Assembly: GCF_024459955.1 (NCBI RefSeq) | Contig: NZ_JANFXK010000011.1 | Span: 62,001 to 126,000, forward strand | Length of the DNA stretch: 64,000 bases | Direction of reading: 5' to 3' | Source of the DNA: Anaerovorax odorimutans | GTDB lineage: Bacteria; Bacillota; Clostridia; Peptostreptococcales; Anaerovoracaceae | Part shown: positions 24,244-34,240 of the stretch, piece after piece | Layout: the number at the start of each line of letters is the position of its first letter | How positions within the stretch are numbered: the stretch's first letter is position 1 | Notes under the pieces: model-generated | The model's input: only the letters and a program-made list of their open reading frames with translations | What the model was told of the DNA's origin: nothing | Databases searched by the model: none | Made by a program: the position numbers and the translations under genes

Positions 24244-25185
24244 CTATAGCTTGCCGGCGAGTTCCTCGATTTTTCGGAATCGATTGTTGATACCGGATTT
24301 TTTCATGGGAGGGTCCATCATATCCGCCAGCTCCTGCAGAGTCGCCTCCGGATTATCAAGCCGCAGGATCGCCACCTCATAAAGCTTGTCCGGCAGAAAA
24401 CGCAGCCCCTTGGTATCCTGTATCTTGCGTATCCAGCCCAGCTGCTTTTCGGCAGCCTGCAGAGCCTTATCGATATTGGCGTTGTCACAGTTGTTGATCC
24501 GGTTGGCCTTGTTGCGGATTTCTTTTGTGATTCGCACGTCTTCAAAGGCAAAGATTTGTGAATGGGCGCCCATGATAGCCAGAATATCAATGATCTGTTC
24601 CGCTTCCTTCACATAGACCGCATAATTCTTTTTCCGCACAGAAACCTTCGCATGAAGGTCCACAAAACTGTTAATCAGCTTTTTCACATCGCCCGCCAGA
24701 ATCTGGCTGTTGCAGTTAAATTCAATATGATAGCCTTTTTCCGGGTCTGTAATGGTTCCCGATGCCAGAAAAATACCTCTCAGGCAGGCCTTGCGGCAGC
24801 ATTTGGTCCGAATCAGTCCGTCATAAATGCCATCGCTGATATAGTTCATACCTTCCTTTACCATCAGAATTCCGGTTTCCCTCAGAATCTGCTCGCTGAG
24901 ATCCTCCGGCCCGATGGTGAGGATATAGGCGCGGCCCCTTTTCAGCGTATTCCCCTGCCCCACTTCCAGCGCGGCGTCAATGCCGAAATAATCCTTAATC
25001 AATTTTTTATAGTGGCGCGCCACCGCCGGTATTTCCGTAGTCGTTACAATTCGGAACTTTCCGCCGCCGACCAGCCGAATGCTGCCGCACATGCGAATAA
25101 AGCCGGCGATTTCCGCCAGCATACAGCACTTTTTTTCCGGCATCACGTGGGCCAGTTCATTTTTCGTTTCCATTGAAAATGACAT
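24244..25185 (-). CDS. whiA: Sporulation/cell-division regulator WhiA
   Basis: A 313-residue WhiA protein: N-terminal LAGLIDADG-derived domain (SFSMETKNELAHVM, CCMLAEIAGFIRMCGSIRL, then KCCRKACLRGIFLASGTITD) and a C-terminal helix-turn-helix ending (EATLQELADMMDPPMKKSGI, NNRFRKIEELA). WhiA binds DNA and influences cell division and chromosome segregation in Firmicutes. ATG 25185 (MSFSM) matches the family start and has GAGGAGAAAG upstream; a longer frame upstream overlaps rapZ and is rejected. It follows rapZ closely, the standard order. The YvcK gene often found between them is missing here. Confidence 0.95.
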   Translation of the reverse strand: MSFSMETKNELAHVMPEKKCCMLAEIAGFIRMCGSIRLVGGGKFRIVTTTEIPAVARHYKKLIKDYFGIDAALEVGQGNTLKRGRAYILTIGPEDLSEQILRETGILMVKEGMNYISDGIYDGLIRTKCCRKACLRGIFLASGTITDPEKGYHIEFNCNSQILAGDVKKLINSFVDLHAKVSVRKKNYAVYVKEAEQIIDILAIMGAHSQIFAFEDVRITKEIRNKANRINNCDNANIDKALQAAEKQLGWIRKIQDTKGLRFLPDKLYEVAILRLDNPEATLQELADMMDPPMKKSGINNRFRKIEELAGKL

Positions 25186-25201
25186 CGTACTGCTTTCTCC
25201 T

Positions 25202-26050
25202 CTACAAATCCCTGTGTTCCACCGTGATTCGTTTTCCGCCGCTCTTGAGGATTTCCGCCATTTCATTGGCCATAGCCACGGAGCGATGGTGTCCGCCCGT
25301 GCATCCGAAGCAAAGGTTCAAATTGTATTTACCCTCCCTCATATAAGAAGGGATCAGCTCCATAATCAATTTCTGAGCTTCTTCAATGAACCGTTTGGTA
25401 ACGTCCTGTTTCATCACATAATCGCGAACTTTTTTATTGTTTCCGGTGAGCTGCCGCAGGGACTTCACATAATATGGGTTGGGAATGAACCGCATGTCGA
25501 ATACCATATCGGCCCCCAGAGGTATCCCATTTTTATAGCCAAAGGACATAATATTGATGACAAAAGTCTTTTCACTCTCCCCGGAGGTAATCAGATCCTT
25601 GATCTCCTGCCAGAGGCGGGCCACCTTCATATTGGACGTGTCAATGACGTAGTCAGCCCTGTCCCTCAGGTTTTTGAGCATCTCAGTTTCTTTCCTGAGC
25701 CCTTCCAGCGTGCTCTCTCCCTTGGACAGCGGATGCTGTCTTCTGCTTTCACTGAAACGTCGGATCAGCACGCGGTCCGAGGCTTCCAGATACAGAATCT
25801 TGTAATTGATGCCGCTGGCAGCCAGATCTTCAAGAGCTTTTTCCATATCCGCAAACAATTCGCCGCCTCTCACATCCACTGCAAAGGCCGCCCGTTCAAT
25901 AGGCGTGGATTCGTTGGCCGCCAGCTGAACAAAACTCTTAATCAGCGCCGGAGGCATATTATCCACGCAGTAGTATCCCAAATCCTCCAGACAATTCATC
26001 GCCTGGGTCTTTCCTGCTCCCGATAGTCCCGTTACAATTACTGTATTCAT
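25202..26050 (-). CDS. rapZ: RNase adapter / nucleotide-binding protein RapZ
   Basis: A 282-residue RapZ/YvcJ protein. The P-loop is GLSGAGKTQA at residues 8-17, followed by DLGYYCVDNMPPALI, the family signature. The C-terminal domain ends in NLCFGCTGGHHRSVAMANEM, which binds phospho-metabolites in characterised homologues. In Firmicutes the protein binds GTP/ATP and affects envelope precursor metabolism and competence. Its ATG overlaps the stop of the PHP gene (4 bp), and whiA follows, so the group is cotranscribed. Confidence 0.95.
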   Translation of the reverse strand: MNTVIVTGLSGAGKTQAMNCLEDLGYYCVDNMPPALIKSFVQLAANESTPIERAAFAVDVRGGELFADMEKALEDLAASGINYKILYLEASDRVLIRRFSESRRQHPLSKGESTLEGLRKETEMLKNLRDRADYVIDTSNMKVARLWQEIKDLITSGESEKTFVINIMSFGYKNGIPLGADMVFDMRFIPNPYYVKSLRQLTGNNKKVRDYVMKQDVTKRFIEEAQKLIMELIPSYMREGKYNLNLCFGCTGGHHRSVAMANEMAEILKSGGKRITVEHRDL

Positions 26051-26781
26051 TTAATTTCCCTCAGATTTACAATCCGGCAAAGGTCCAGACCGGCCTCTTT
26101 GGCCCTTTCCAGACCGCCTTCGAAATCACCGATTCTTCCCGGTACATGGGCATCGCTGCTGATGATAAACTGCGCGTCAGTCTCTGCTGCGATTTTGATC
26201 TCTTCCACCGTCATATGGGGATGCCAGGTACTGATCTCCATCAATGTATCCGTATCCGCACAGGCTTCCGCTATGGGGAGCATGTCAAAGGGCCCTTTAT
26301 CACCCGGATGCGTAAGAATCGAGATATCGTTCTCATACAAAGCTTTTATCACCATGTCCGTATTTTTGATCTTCAATTGTTTTTCCCCCAGTGTCAGGCC
26401 GTGGTTCCAGAGCCAGTTGGACACGCAATATCCTTTTGGCAGTCCGTAATGGTATCCGGCGATGACGAAATCATACTGGTCGTACTCGTCCGGGCGGATA
26501 TCCAAGTGATTGCCCGTCTTGATGATGTTGGCCTCCACGCTCAGATGGATACTGATTCTGGGATACTTTTTATTCAGCAGTTCAATTTCTTTACGCATGA
26601 CCGGAACATCCTTACGCTTGATGCCATAGAACAGATGTCCCGGGCCATGATCGGTTATAGCTACATGGGTCAGCCCCCGGTCGAGAGCTGCCCGTACATT
26701 ATCTTCAATGGTCCCCTTCCCATGGGAAAAAATCGTATGGGTGTGGAGATCATAACCCATTTCATATTTCTTATTCTCCAA
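26047..26781 (-). CDS. PHP-domain phosphoesterase
   Basis: A 244-residue PHP-fold protein. Metal-binding motifs are visible in order: DLHTHTIFSHGKG (HxH), VAITDHGPGH, HLSVEANI, ILTHPGD and SSDAHVPGRIGDF. The arrangement is that of the YcdX-type trinuclear-metal phosphoesterases. The substrate is unknown; a role in sugar or nucleotide phosphate hydrolysis is probable. It overlaps murB by 11 bp and rapZ by 4 bp, so the four genes are tightly coupled. Confidence 0.88.
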   Translation of the reverse strand: MENKKYEMGYDLHTHTIFSHGKGTIEDNVRAALDRGLTHVAITDHGPGHLFYGIKRKDVPVMRKEIELLNKKYPRISIHLSVEANIIKTGNHLDIRPDEYDQYDFVIAGYHYGLPKGYCVSNWLWNHGLTLGEKQLKIKNTDMVIKALYENDISILTHPGDKGPFDMLPIAEACADTDTLMEISTWHPHMTVEEIKIAAETDAQFIISSDAHVPGRIGDFEGGLERAKEAGLDLCRIVNLREIK

Positions 26782-27679
26782 TGATCCTTACCTCCGGCTC
26801 TAATTTTACACCGAACTTATCGAGAACGGACGCCTGTACGATCTCCATCAGCCGTATGATATCCGTCGCCGTAGCGCCCCCTGTATTTACAATAAAACCA
26901 CTGTGCAGAGGCGAAACCTGCGCGCCTCCCACCGAAAGTCCCTTCAGCCCCGCGTCCTGTATCAGCTTACCGGCGAAATATCCGGTCGGGCGTTTGAAAA
27001 AACTGCCGGCGCTGGGCAGTGAAACAGGCTGCTTTTCATTTCTCCTGGCGGCCAGTTCCTTCATTTCAGCTCCGATGGTCTCTTTATCTCCCTTTGCCAG
27101 TTCCAATGTGACGTTTACTGCCACGTCTCCCGTATTGTGAAGGATACTGTGCCTGTAGCCCAGCTCCAGTTCTTCGCAGGAAAGCGTATATTCTCCGCTG
27201 CCGTCTTTTTTGATGATTCTGGCCTCGCGGATGATACCGGCCATCTCTCCGCCGTATGCTCCCGCGTTCATGAATACGGCTCCTCCGAGGCTGCCGGGAA
27301 TGCCGCTGGCAAATTCAAAACCTGTCAGCTCTGCGTCCAGCGCAGCCCTGGCAACAGATGACATCAGCGCCCCGCAGCCTGCCGTTAGAATTTCTCCATG
27401 GATTTCGATCTGCCCGAAGGCATCTCCCAGCTTAATGATCGCCCCCCGGAAACCACCGTCCTTCACCAATATATTGGACCCATTTCCCATGACCATGTAC
27501 GGCATGTCCGTCTCCGCCAGAAGGCTGAGCGTGAATTTCAACTCCTCTTCGTTTTCCGGCAGGATCAGAAAGTCCGCCTTTCCTCCTGTCCGAAAAGATG
27601 TAAATCTGCTCATATCGCAGTTTTCCAAAACTGCCTTTTCCCCTAATCTTTCTGTCAGTCTACCCTTTAAAAATGCCAC
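26771..27679 (-). CDS. murB: UDP-N-acetylenolpyruvoylglucosamine reductase MurB
   Basis: A 302-residue type II MurB that reduces enolpyruvyl-UDP-GlcNAc to UDP-MurNAc with FAD and NADPH in peptidoglycan synthesis. FAD-binding motifs: TSFRTGGKADFL, VMGNGSNILV, GIPGSLGGAVFMNAGAYGGEM. The catalytic region is SLPSAGSFFKRP with the Ser that protonates the product. The start is GTG 27679, with AAGGAGGGG upstream, 20 bp inside the 3' end of the AI-2E transporter gene. Confidence 0.95.
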   Translation of the reverse strand: MAFLKGRLTERLGEKAVLENCDMSRFTSFRTGGKADFLILPENEEELKFTLSLLAETDMPYMVMGNGSNILVKDGGFRGAIIKLGDAFGQIEIHGEILTAGCGALMSSVARAALDAELTGFEFASGIPGSLGGAVFMNAGAYGGEMAGIIREARIIKKDGSGEYTLSCEELELGYRHSILHNTGDVAVNVTLELAKGDKETIGAEMKELAARRNEKQPVSLPSAGSFFKRPTGYFAGKLIQDAGLKGLSVGGAQVSPLHSGFIVNTGGATATDIIRLMEIVQASVLDKFGVKLEPEVRIIGE

Positions 27680-28934
27680 TTCCCGGCCCCTCCTTTTTTT
27701 TCTTTTTCTTTTTTTTCTTCTTTTCCTTTACCCGGTATTTATCAATGGTATAGTCGCGGATATCCGTAGAAAATCCTCGTTTGTCCAGCCTCCGGTTTAT
27801 ATTTCTGCTGAAATATGCGTAAAATACGGCAAAGATCGGTATTCCAACGATCATTCCCACGAAACCGAACAGTCCCCCGCCTACCAGAATCGCAAACATG
27901 ACCCAAAAGCTGGAAAGCCCCGTGCTGTCCCCCAGGATCTTTGGCCCAATGATATTTCCGTCCACCTGCTGCAGAATCAGAATGAATATCAGGAAATAGA
28001 TGCACTGCATCGGATTTACCATCAGAATCAGCAGAGCCGAAGGTATGGCTCCGATGAACGGACCGAAAAACGGTATAATGTTGGTAATACCGATGATGCA
28101 GCTGATCAGCAGCGGATACTCCCAGTTCAGTATGCTCATGACGATAAAGCAGATGAGTCCTACGATCAGGGAATCAATGATCTTACCGTTGATAAAACCG
28201 CCGAACGTCTTATTGGTATATGCTGCTCCTCTGAGGATCTCTCCCGCCCTCTTCTCGCTGAAAGTGGCCAGAATCAGCTTTTTCGACTGGGCCGCGAAAA
28301 GATCTTTGCTGTTGAGAAAGTATACGCATATGATAATTCCTACAAAAAAGTTTTTCAGAATCGTTATAACGCCGAACACGCCTGTGGAAATGCTGGTGGC
28401 GATCTCCATATAGCTGGGCAGCATTTTTTCTTCTACATATTTTACTACATTATCCGTAAAACGGTTGACCCAGTTTTCCAGGGTCGCCTGCATTTCCGGA
28501 TAGTTGGTCGTCTTTGTATCAATCCAGTGGATGAAACGGTTCATACTGTCCGGCAGGATATCAACGACATGCATGATGCTGTTGATGAGTCCCGGTATGA
28601 TCATCCAGCAGAACCCTGTTATGACGATAAAAAATACCAAAATCGAAATAAATGTAGCCACTCCCTTGGAAAGAGACAGGGCCCACTTTGGCCTCCTCGC
28701 TCTCCTGTACAGCGCCGAATACATGTTTCTGGTTGTAAAATTATAAATCGGACACAGCAGATAGGCAAACACCAGTCCATAGATAAACGGAGTTAAAATA
28801 GCCATACCAATGCTGATCAGTTCCGAAAACACATCGAACCGGTAAATCGCAAAAAATACAAGAATGGCCGCCACGATCACGAAAAAAGCGGTCAGCCCCC
28901 ATTTTTTCTGCTTTTCTTCAAATTGAAATTTCAT
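27660..28934 (-). CDS. AI-2E family transporter with poly-Lys tail
   Basis: A 424-residue membrane protein with about eight hydrophobic segments: paired N-terminal helices, a long loop with amphipathic helices, then SLIVGLICFIVMSILNW, PLLISCIIGITNIIPFFGPF (the family's most conserved motif, with IPFFGPFIGAIP) and a C-terminal pair ending GMIVGIPIFAVFYAYF. Family members export quite different small molecules or ions, so the substrate is open. ATG 28934 (AAGGAAG upstream) is preferred over an in-frame codon 102 bp further out. The C-terminus is unusual: a run of about ten lysines encoded by a purine tract that also forms the ribosome site of murB. Confidence 0.9.
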   Translation of the reverse strand: MKFQFEEKQKKWGLTAFFVIVAAILVFFAIYRFDVFSELISIGMAILTPFIYGLVFAYLLCPIYNFTTRNMYSALYRRARRPKWALSLSKGVATFISILVFFIVITGFCWMIIPGLINSIMHVVDILPDSMNRFIHWIDTKTTNYPEMQATLENWVNRFTDNVVKYVEEKMLPSYMEIATSISTGVFGVITILKNFFVGIIICVYFLNSKDLFAAQSKKLILATFSEKRAGEILRGAAYTNKTFGGFINGKIIDSLIVGLICFIVMSILNWEYPLLISCIIGITNIIPFFGPFIGAIPSALLILMVNPMQCIYFLIFILILQQVDGNIIGPKILGDSTGLSSFWVMFAILVGGGLFGFVGMIVGIPIFAVFYAYFSRNINRRLDKRGFSTDIRDYTIDKYRVKEKKKKKKKKKKEGPGSGIFKG

Positions 28935-29096
28935 ACAAAACGCTTCCTTAATATATATCTCTTTTATTATATACACATTTTTCAGACAATAACACAGCTT
29001 TCTGCGCTGTAATCCCATTTTACAACATTTATGCATTAAAGTCTTTAGCTTTTTTATGATTATTATATTTTTTGTGGATTTTTTACAAAAATGGGG

Positions 29097-29124
29097 TTGA
29101 TTTTTTATACCTTTGTTGTATAAT
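29097..29124 (+). promoter_or_regulatory. argGH promoter
   Basis: TTGATT (29097-29102), 16-bp spacer, TATAAT (29119-29124); the ARG-box-like palindrome lies 31 bp downstream. Confidence 0.75.
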
Positions 29125-29154
29125 TAGCCTATGTTTTAAATTTTTATTCACACT

Positions 29155-29171
29155 ATGAATTAATTATTCAT
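29155..29171 (+). promoter_or_regulatory. ARG box (ArgR operator)
   Basis: ATGAATTAATTATTCAT fits the TGAAT-N5/6-ATTCA form of ARG boxes. It lies between the promoter and argG, so arginine-bound ArgR should repress the operon. argR itself is not in the window. Confidence 0.65.
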
Positions 29172-29205
29172 CAGTATACAAAGATTTTGAGGAGGGTTTA
29201 TTAAC

Positions 29206-30474
29206 ATGGCTAAAGAAAAAGTGGTATTAGCCTATTCGGGTGGTTTGGACACCTCGATCATCATGACATGGCTAAAGGAAAACTATGACTATGACGTAAT
29301 CGCAGTCTGCTGCAACGCAGGACAGAAGGAAGACTTCGACGCCATCGAAAAGAAAGCGCTGGCAACGGGTGCCTGCAAAGCGATCACCATCGATCTGAGA
29401 GAAGAGTTCATTACGGACTTTATCTGGCCGACGCTGAAAGCCGGCGCGATCTACGAGAACGAATACATGCTGGGAACTTCCATGGCAAGACCGCTGATGG
29501 CCAAAAAACTGGTCGAGGTGGCTCAGCAGGAAGAAGCCTTTTACATAGCCCACGGATGTACCGGTAAGGGAAACGACCAGGTTCGTTTTGAAACAACGAT
29601 CAAGGCCCTCGACCCGGCTATTAAGATCATCGCTCCCTGGAGATTCTGGGATTTTGAATCCAGAGAAGATCTGCTGGAATACGCGGCGGCTCACAACATC
29701 CCTATCAATCAGAGCGAAGCCAAGATTTACAGCCGTGACGAGAACATCTGGCACATCAGCCACGAAGGCGGCGAGCTGGAAAACCCCTGGAATGAACATT
29801 ACGATACGATCCACGTTCTCTCCGTTCCTCCTGAAAAGGCTCCGGACGAAGTGACTTATGTGGATATCGACTTCGAAGCCGGCGTTCCGGTAGGCATCGA
29901 CGGACAGAAGATGGGCCCGATCGAGCTTTTGACAAAGCTCAACGAACTGGGCAGCAAGAACGGCGTAGGTACGGCCGATCTGATCGAGAACCGTCTGGTG
30001 GGCATGAAGTCCCGCGGCGTCTATGAGACTCCGGGAGGAACCATCCTCTTCGCGGCTCACTCCGCACTGGAAAAGCTGATCCTCGATAGAGACACCACGC
30101 AGTACAAATATATTGTAGCTCAGAAGTTCGCGCAGCTGTGCTATGACGGCCTGTGGTACACGCCTCTGCGGGAAGCCATCTCCGCTTTCGTAGACGAAAC
30201 ACAGAAGCTGGTTACCGGTACGGTAAAAATGAAGCTTTACAAGGGAAGCGCAGTTGCTGCAGGACGCAAATCCCCCAACTCACTATACAGCGAAGAATTC
30301 GCTACGTTCAGTAAAGACGAAGTATACAACCAGAGCGATGCGGAAGGTTTCATCAACCTGTTCTCACTGCCTCTGAAGATCCGCGCAATCCAGAAACAGA
30401 ACTCAGAAGGAGGAGCAAAACCCAATGAAGCTTTGGAAAGGAAGGTTCTCAAAGGCGGCGACTTCGTCCGCTGA
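29206..30474 (+). CDS. argG: Argininosuccinate synthase ArgG
   Basis: A 422-residue enzyme condensing citrulline and aspartate with ATP. The N-type pyrophosphatase loop is [13 protein letters not shown] (residues 6-18). Other family segments: [35 protein letters not shown] and [25 protein letters not shown] precedes ATG 29206. It is slightly longer than usual at the C-terminus: the last ~17 codons overlap the start of argH by 50 bp in another frame, suggesting loss of an earlier stop. Followed by argH; both carry out the last two steps of arginine synthesis. Confidence 0.97.
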   Translation: MAKEKVVLAYSGGLDTSIIMTWLKENYDYDVIAVCCNAGQKEDFDAIEKKALATGACKAITIDLREEFITDFIWPTLKAGAIYENEYMLGTSMARPLMAKKLVEVAQQEEAFYIAHGCTGKGNDQVRFETTIKALDPAIKIIAPWRFWDFESREDLLEYAAAHNIPINQSEAKIYSRDENIWHISHEGGELENPWNEHYDTIHVLSVPPEKAPDEVTYVDIDFEAGVPVGIDGQKMGPIELLTKLNELGSKNGVGTADLIENRLVGMKSRGVYETPGGTILFAAHSALEKLILDRDTTQYKYIVAQKFAQLCYDGLWYTPLREAISAFVDETQKLVTGTVKMKLYKGSAVAAGRKSPNSLYSEEFATFSKDEVYNQSDAEGFINLFSLPLKIRAIQKQNSEGGAKPNEALERKVLKGGDFVR

Positions 30475-31792
30475 TGAATTCAATGCATCCATTGAATTTG
30501 ACCAGAGACTGTATAAAGACGATATCAAAGGCAGTATCGCCCATGCGACCATGCTGGGAAAACAGGGCATCATAGCCGGCGAAGAAGCCGATTTGATCGT
30601 CAAGACGTTAAAAGAAATTGAAGCTGACATAGATGCCGGTAAGGTGGAGTTCACCATCGAATCGGAGGACATCCACATGAATATTGAGTCGATCCTCACC
30701 GAGAGGATCGGCGCTGTGGGCAAAAAGCTCCATACGGCCCGCAGCCGTAACGACCAGGTGGCCGTAGACATCCGCCTCTATCTGAAAGACGAAATCGCAG
30801 CCATCGATCAGCTACTGAAAACGCTGATGGACACTTTGGCTGACCTGGCGGAAAAGCATCAGGATACAGTGATGCCTGGCTACACCCATTTACAGCGGGC
30901 GCAGCCGGTTACCCTGGCCTACCACCTGCTGGCCTATTATCAGATGTTCAAACGGGACGCGGACCGCTTTGCCGATTGTCTGGACCGGATGGACTATCTG
31001 CCTCTGGGCTCCGGCGCGCTGGCGGGTACCACTTATACGACGGACCGGGATTTTCTGGCGGAAAAGCTGGGATTTAGGGGCGTCTGCCCCAATGCCATGG
31101 ACGCTGTGGCGGACCGGGATTTTGCCGTTGAGTTTATCAGCTGCTGCTCCATCACCATGATGCATCTGTCCCGTTTCTGTGAGGAGCTGATCCTCTGGAG
31201 TTCGGTCGAATTCGGCTTTGTGGAGATCGACGACGCTTACTCCACCGGCAGCAGCATCATGCCCCAGAAAAAGAATCCGGATATGGCGGAACTGATCCGC
31301 GGCAAGACCGGCCGGGTTTACGGTGATCTGATGAGCCTTCTGACCATTGTCAAGGGCCTGCCTCTTGCCTACAACAAAGACCTGCAGGAAGATAAGCTGC
31401 CTGTCTTTGATGCCGGAGACACGCTGAAAGCCTCTGTGAACATCTTTACAGAGATGATCGCAACCATGAAGGTCAACACGGGAAAAATGGAACATGCGGC
31501 CAAATACGGCTACATGAACGCAACGGACGCTGCCGACTATCTGGTAACGAAAGGCATTCCTTTCCGCGACTGCCACGAAATCATCGGAGGTATTGTCCTC
31601 CACTGTATCAATAAAGGCATTGCCATTGAAGAAATGTCCATGGAAGAATTTAAATCCTTCTCCGATAAATTCGAAGATGACATATACGATAAAATTGCCG
31701 TGCGCAGCTGCATTGAAGCGAAAAAATCCAAAGGCTCCACTTCCTTTGAAAGCGTAAAGCAGCAGCTGGCTGACATTAAGGCCGGTAAATAA
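30425..31792 (+). CDS. argH: Argininosuccinate lyase ArgH
   Basis: A 455-residue lyase splitting argininosuccinate into arginine and fumarate. The superfamily signature [12 protein letters not shown] is intact, with [11 protein letters not shown] and [16 protein letters not shown] supplying substrate-binding and catalytic residues. The ribosome site AAGGAGGAGC lies inside argG, whose reading frame continues 50 bp into this gene. A terminator follows within 30 bp. Fumarate released here could enter the fumarase encoded at 54628-56038 (inference). Confidence 0.97.
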   Translation: MKLWKGRFSKAATSSADEFNASIEFDQRLYKDDIKGSIAHATMLGKQGIIAGEEADLIVKTLKEIEADIDAGKVEFTIESEDIHMNIESILTERIGAVGKKLHTARSRNDQVAVDIRLYLKDEIAAIDQLLKTLMDTLADLAEKHQDTVMPGYTHLQRAQPVTLAYHLLAYYQMFKRDADRFADCLDRMDYLPLGSGALAGTTYTTDRDFLAEKLGFRGVCPNAMDAVADRDFAVEFISCCSITMMHLSRFCEELILWSSVEFGFVEIDDAYSTGSSIMPQKKNPDMAELIRGKTGRVYGDLMSLLTIVKGLPLAYNKDLQEDKLPVFDAGDTLKASVNIFTEMIATMKVNTGKMEHAAKYGYMNATDAADYLVTKGIPFRDCHEIIGGIVLHCINKGIAIEEMSMEEFKSFSDKFEDDIYDKIAVRSCIEAKKSKGSTSFESVKQQLADIKAGK

Positions 31793-31817
31793 TGGCTCCG
31801 CAAACAGTTAAAACCAG

Positions 31818-31845
31818 CCCCGCGTCAAACGCGGGGTTTTCTTTT
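31818..31845 (+). terminator. argGH terminator
   Basis: CCCCGCG-tcaaa-CGCGGGG followed by TTTTCTTTT. Confidence 0.93.
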
Positions 31846-31849
31846 ATAC

Positions 31850-31899
31850 AAAAAGGCACATCCTGCCGCCCGTAAGGCATTGGCTCGGATGTGCCTTTT
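31850..31899 (-). terminator. Terminator of the amino acid ABC operon
   Basis: AAAAGGCACATCC and GGATGTGCCTTTT arms; on the minus strand it ends in a T run, 33 bp past the ATPase stop. Confidence 0.85.
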
Positions 31900-31931
31900 A
31901 TTCTATCTGCTGCTTATTCGCTATAAATTGT

Positions 31932-32654
31932 TTACAGAACCTTGCTTAGAAAGCCCTTTGTTCTTTCGTTCTGAGGATTGGAAAAGAGTTGCTCCGGTGT
32001 ACCCTGTTCCATGATGATTCCCTCGTCGATAAAGAATACCCGGTCGGCCACTTCTCTGGCAAATCCCATCTCATGGGTCACGATAATCATCGTCATGCCC
32101 TGTTCCGCCAAATCTTTCATAACTGCCAGAACTTCTCCTACCATTTCCGGGTCCAGCGCCGATGTGGGTTCGTCAAACAGCATGACCTCCGGATCCATGG
32201 CCAAGGCTCTTGCAATGGCGACTCTCTGCTGCTGTCCGCCGGAAAGAGATCTTGGATAGGAATCCGCCTTATCTTCAAGTCCCACTGTCTTCAACAGTTC
32301 GTGCGCTTTCTTGTCCGCTTCTTCTTTGCTCATTCCTTTGACCTGAATGGGAGCCAGCGTGATATTTCCCATGACCGTCATATGTGGAAACAAATTAAAA
32401 CTCTGGAACACCATGCCCAGTTTTGTTCTGATTTCATCGATGTTCACTTCCGGGCTGTTGACCTTCTGACCGTCCAGGTAAATTTCTCCGCCGGTGGGCT
32501 CTTCCAACAGATTCAGGCAGCGAAGAAAGGTGCTTTTTCCCGAACCCGACGGGCCGATCACACAAACTACTTCTTGCTCTTTTATGGTTTCCGTGATGCC
32601 CCGTAATACTTTCAGATCCCCGAAAGCCTTCTCTAAATTTTTAACTTCGATCAC
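31932..32654 (-). CDS. Polar amino acid ABC transporter ATPase (GlnQ-like)
   Basis: A 240-residue ATPase of the GlnQ/HisP group: Walker [10 protein letters not shown] (about residues 34-42), Q-loop [14 protein letters not shown], signature [15 protein letters not shown], Walker [16 protein letters not shown]-loop IIVTHEM. It powers import by the permease, whose stop it overlaps by 14 bp. Last gene of a binding protein-permease-ATPase operon with its own promoter and terminator. Confidence 0.95.
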   Translation of the reverse strand: MIEVKNLEKAFGDLKVLRGITETIKEQEVVCVIGPSGSGKSTFLRCLNLLEEPTGGEIYLDGQKVNSPEVNIDEIRTKLGMVFQSFNLFPHMTVMGNITLAPIQVKGMSKEEADKKAHELLKTVGLEDKADSYPRSLSGGQQQRVAIARALAMDPEVMLFDEPTSALDPEMVGEVLAVMKDLAEQGMTMIIVTHEMGFAREVADRVFFIDEGIIMEQGTPEQLFSNPQNERTKGFLSKVL

Positions 32655-33315
32655 TTCGCGCCATCCTCCTTTCTATGTAATTGACAAGTCTTGAGAGTGT
32701 CAGCGTCATAGCCAGATATACGATAGCCACGCCGATATACGCCTGGAAGAATAAAAACGATTGAGATGCCCAAAGCTGTCCCTGTCTCGTAACCTCAACA
32801 ATACCAACCATAGACAGTATGGAAGTCTCTTTAATCAATGTTATAAATTCATTTCCCAGCGCCGGTACGATAATTCTAAACGCCTGGGGAACAATGATGT
32901 AACGCATGGTCTGCCTGCTGCTCAGGCCCAATGACCTGGCCGCCTCCGACTGACCGACGTCGATGGCCTGAAGGCCGCTTCGTATGATCTCCGCCATATA
33001 CGCCGAACTGTTAATTCCGCAGGCCACGAAACCAATCACAATCTTAATCTCCCAGTGAAAGGAAACGCCGAAAAGCGAATTGATAATCTGCGGAACACCA
33101 TAAGCTAAAATCAGCACTTGTACCAAAAGGGGCGTACCTCGCAAAACGTCTACATAGATTGTCCCTATAATACGCAGAATTCTAAACCGGGATCTTTTCG
33201 CCGTAGCGACAAGAAGGCCCACAACCAGCCCGATCAGCACAGCGACTAAGGAAACTGCCAATGTTATCGGAACGCCCTTCAGCGCGATAACTATGCCGTG
33301 TAAATATTCCTGCAC
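32641..33315 (-). CDS. Polar amino acid ABC transporter permease
   Basis: A 224-residue HisM/GlnP-type permease with about five TM helices. The inner-membrane component signature is [13 protein letters not shown] plus the EAA loop [24 protein letters not shown]. It forms the transport channel with the ATPase. AGGAGG precedes the start. A short hairpin separates it from the binding-protein gene, which would set the usual excess of binding protein over permease. Confidence 0.95.
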   Translation of the reverse strand: MQEYLHGIVIALKGVPITLAVSLVAVLIGLVVGLLVATAKRSRFRILRIIGTIYVDVLRGTPLLVQVLILAYGVPQIINSLFGVSFHWEIKIVIGFVACGINSSAYMAEIIRSGLQAIDVGQSEAARSLGLSSRQTMRYIIVPQAFRIIVPALGNEFITLIKETSILSMVGIVEVTRQGQLWASQSFLFFQAYIGVAIVYLAMTLTLSRLVNYIERRMARSDRS

Positions 33316-33341
33316 CTTAAATCCTCCTTATAATAAGAATT

Positions 33342-33371
33342 GACCTTTGACCGTGATCGCGGCCAAAGGTC
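33342..33371 (-). terminator. Intercistronic attenuator hairpin
   Basis: GACCTTTG/CAAAGGTC arms in the gap between binding protein and permease genes, with only a weak T-rich end on the minus strand. It probably allows partial read-through or protects the upstream message. Confidence 0.55.
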
Positions 33372-33391
33372 TCGCATTCATTCCTATTATC

Positions 33392-34177
33392 CTATTTGTT
33401 GAACCATTCGTCAACCAGTTTGTCAAAAGTTCCGTCTTCCTTGATGTTTTTCAGACCGGCGTTAATCTTTTCTACCAGCTCGGTGTTTCCCTTCTTAACG
33501 GCGAATCCATAGTTTTCCGCGTTCAGAGGTTCACCTACCATCTTGATCTTGTCCGGCTGCTTTTTCATGTAAGCTTCTGTTACCGGCTTATCGTTGATTA
33601 CTGCGGAAACATCACCGTTGATCAGCTGCAGCATCGCTGTATCGAGTCCGTTGAGGATAACCGCTTCTTTGATCTTGCCCTGCTTTTGCAGTTCCTGGGT
33701 CTTGTTAGCGCCCGTAGTTCCTGTCTGAGCCGCTACCTTCATGTCCTTTGTCAGGTCATCCACGCTCTTGATGGTGTTGTTGTCCTCTTTTACGGCAACC
33801 ATCAGCTTTGATTCATAGTAGGCATCGCTGAAATCAACCTGCGCCTGTCTGTCCTTGTCGTCCTTGTTCATTCCTGCTGCGATGATATCGATGTTTCCAG
33901 CTTTCAGCGCCGGAACCAGACCGTCAAAGGACAGGTTCTCGAAAGTTACCTCGAAGCCCTGATCTTTACCGATGGCTTTGATCAGATCCATGTCCAGTCC
34001 AACGATATTCTGTTCTTCATCCGTAGTATCAAACGGAGGGAATGTAGGCTCTGTTCCTACCTTATAGGTTACTTTTTCAGCATCGCCGGCGCTCTTGTCG
34101 CTGTCGCTTCCGCCGCACGCTGCTAAAGAAAATACCAGCACCATGGCCAATAAGACCGCTATTATACTTTTCTTCAT
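33392..34177 (-). CDS. Amino acid ABC transporter binding lipoprotein
   Basis: A 261-residue periplasmic-type binding protein, family 3. Signal peptide with lipobox LAACGG at residues 17-22, so it is anchored to the outer face of the membrane. Then VGTEPTFPPFDTTDEEQNIVGLD, the standard N-terminal lobe start with acidic ligand-contacting residues, DIIAAGMNKDDKDR, and AQTGTTGA in the hinge. The ligand is a polar amino acid, not further resolved; proximity to argGH hints at arginine, but there is no direct evidence. ATG 34177 is fixed by GAGGAGAAAG; a frame continuing upstream lacks a ribosome site. Confidence 0.93.
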   Translation of the reverse strand: MKKSIIAVLLAMVLVFSLAACGGSDSDKSAGDAEKVTYKVGTEPTFPPFDTTDEEQNIVGLDMDLIKAIGKDQGFEVTFENLSFDGLVPALKAGNIDIIAAGMNKDDKDRQAQVDFSDAYYESKLMVAVKEDNNTIKSVDDLTKDMKVAAQTGTTGANKTQELQKQGKIKEAVILNGLDTAMLQLINGDVSAVINDKPVTEAYMKKQPDKIKMVGEPLNAENYGFAVKKGNTELVEKINAGLKNIKEDGTFDKLVDEWFNK

Positions 34178-34211
34178 TTTTCTTTCTCCTCTTAATATAG
34201 TATCTTTAATA

Positions 34212-34240
34212 ATTATACACTGATTACGCATAATATTCAA
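34212..34240 (-). promoter_or_regulatory. Promoter of the amino acid ABC operon
   Basis: Minus strand TTGAAT (34240-34235), 17-bp spacer, TATAAT (34217-34212). Beyond it, 34241-34878 shows no credible gene, only short frames without ribosome sites. Confidence 0.75.
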
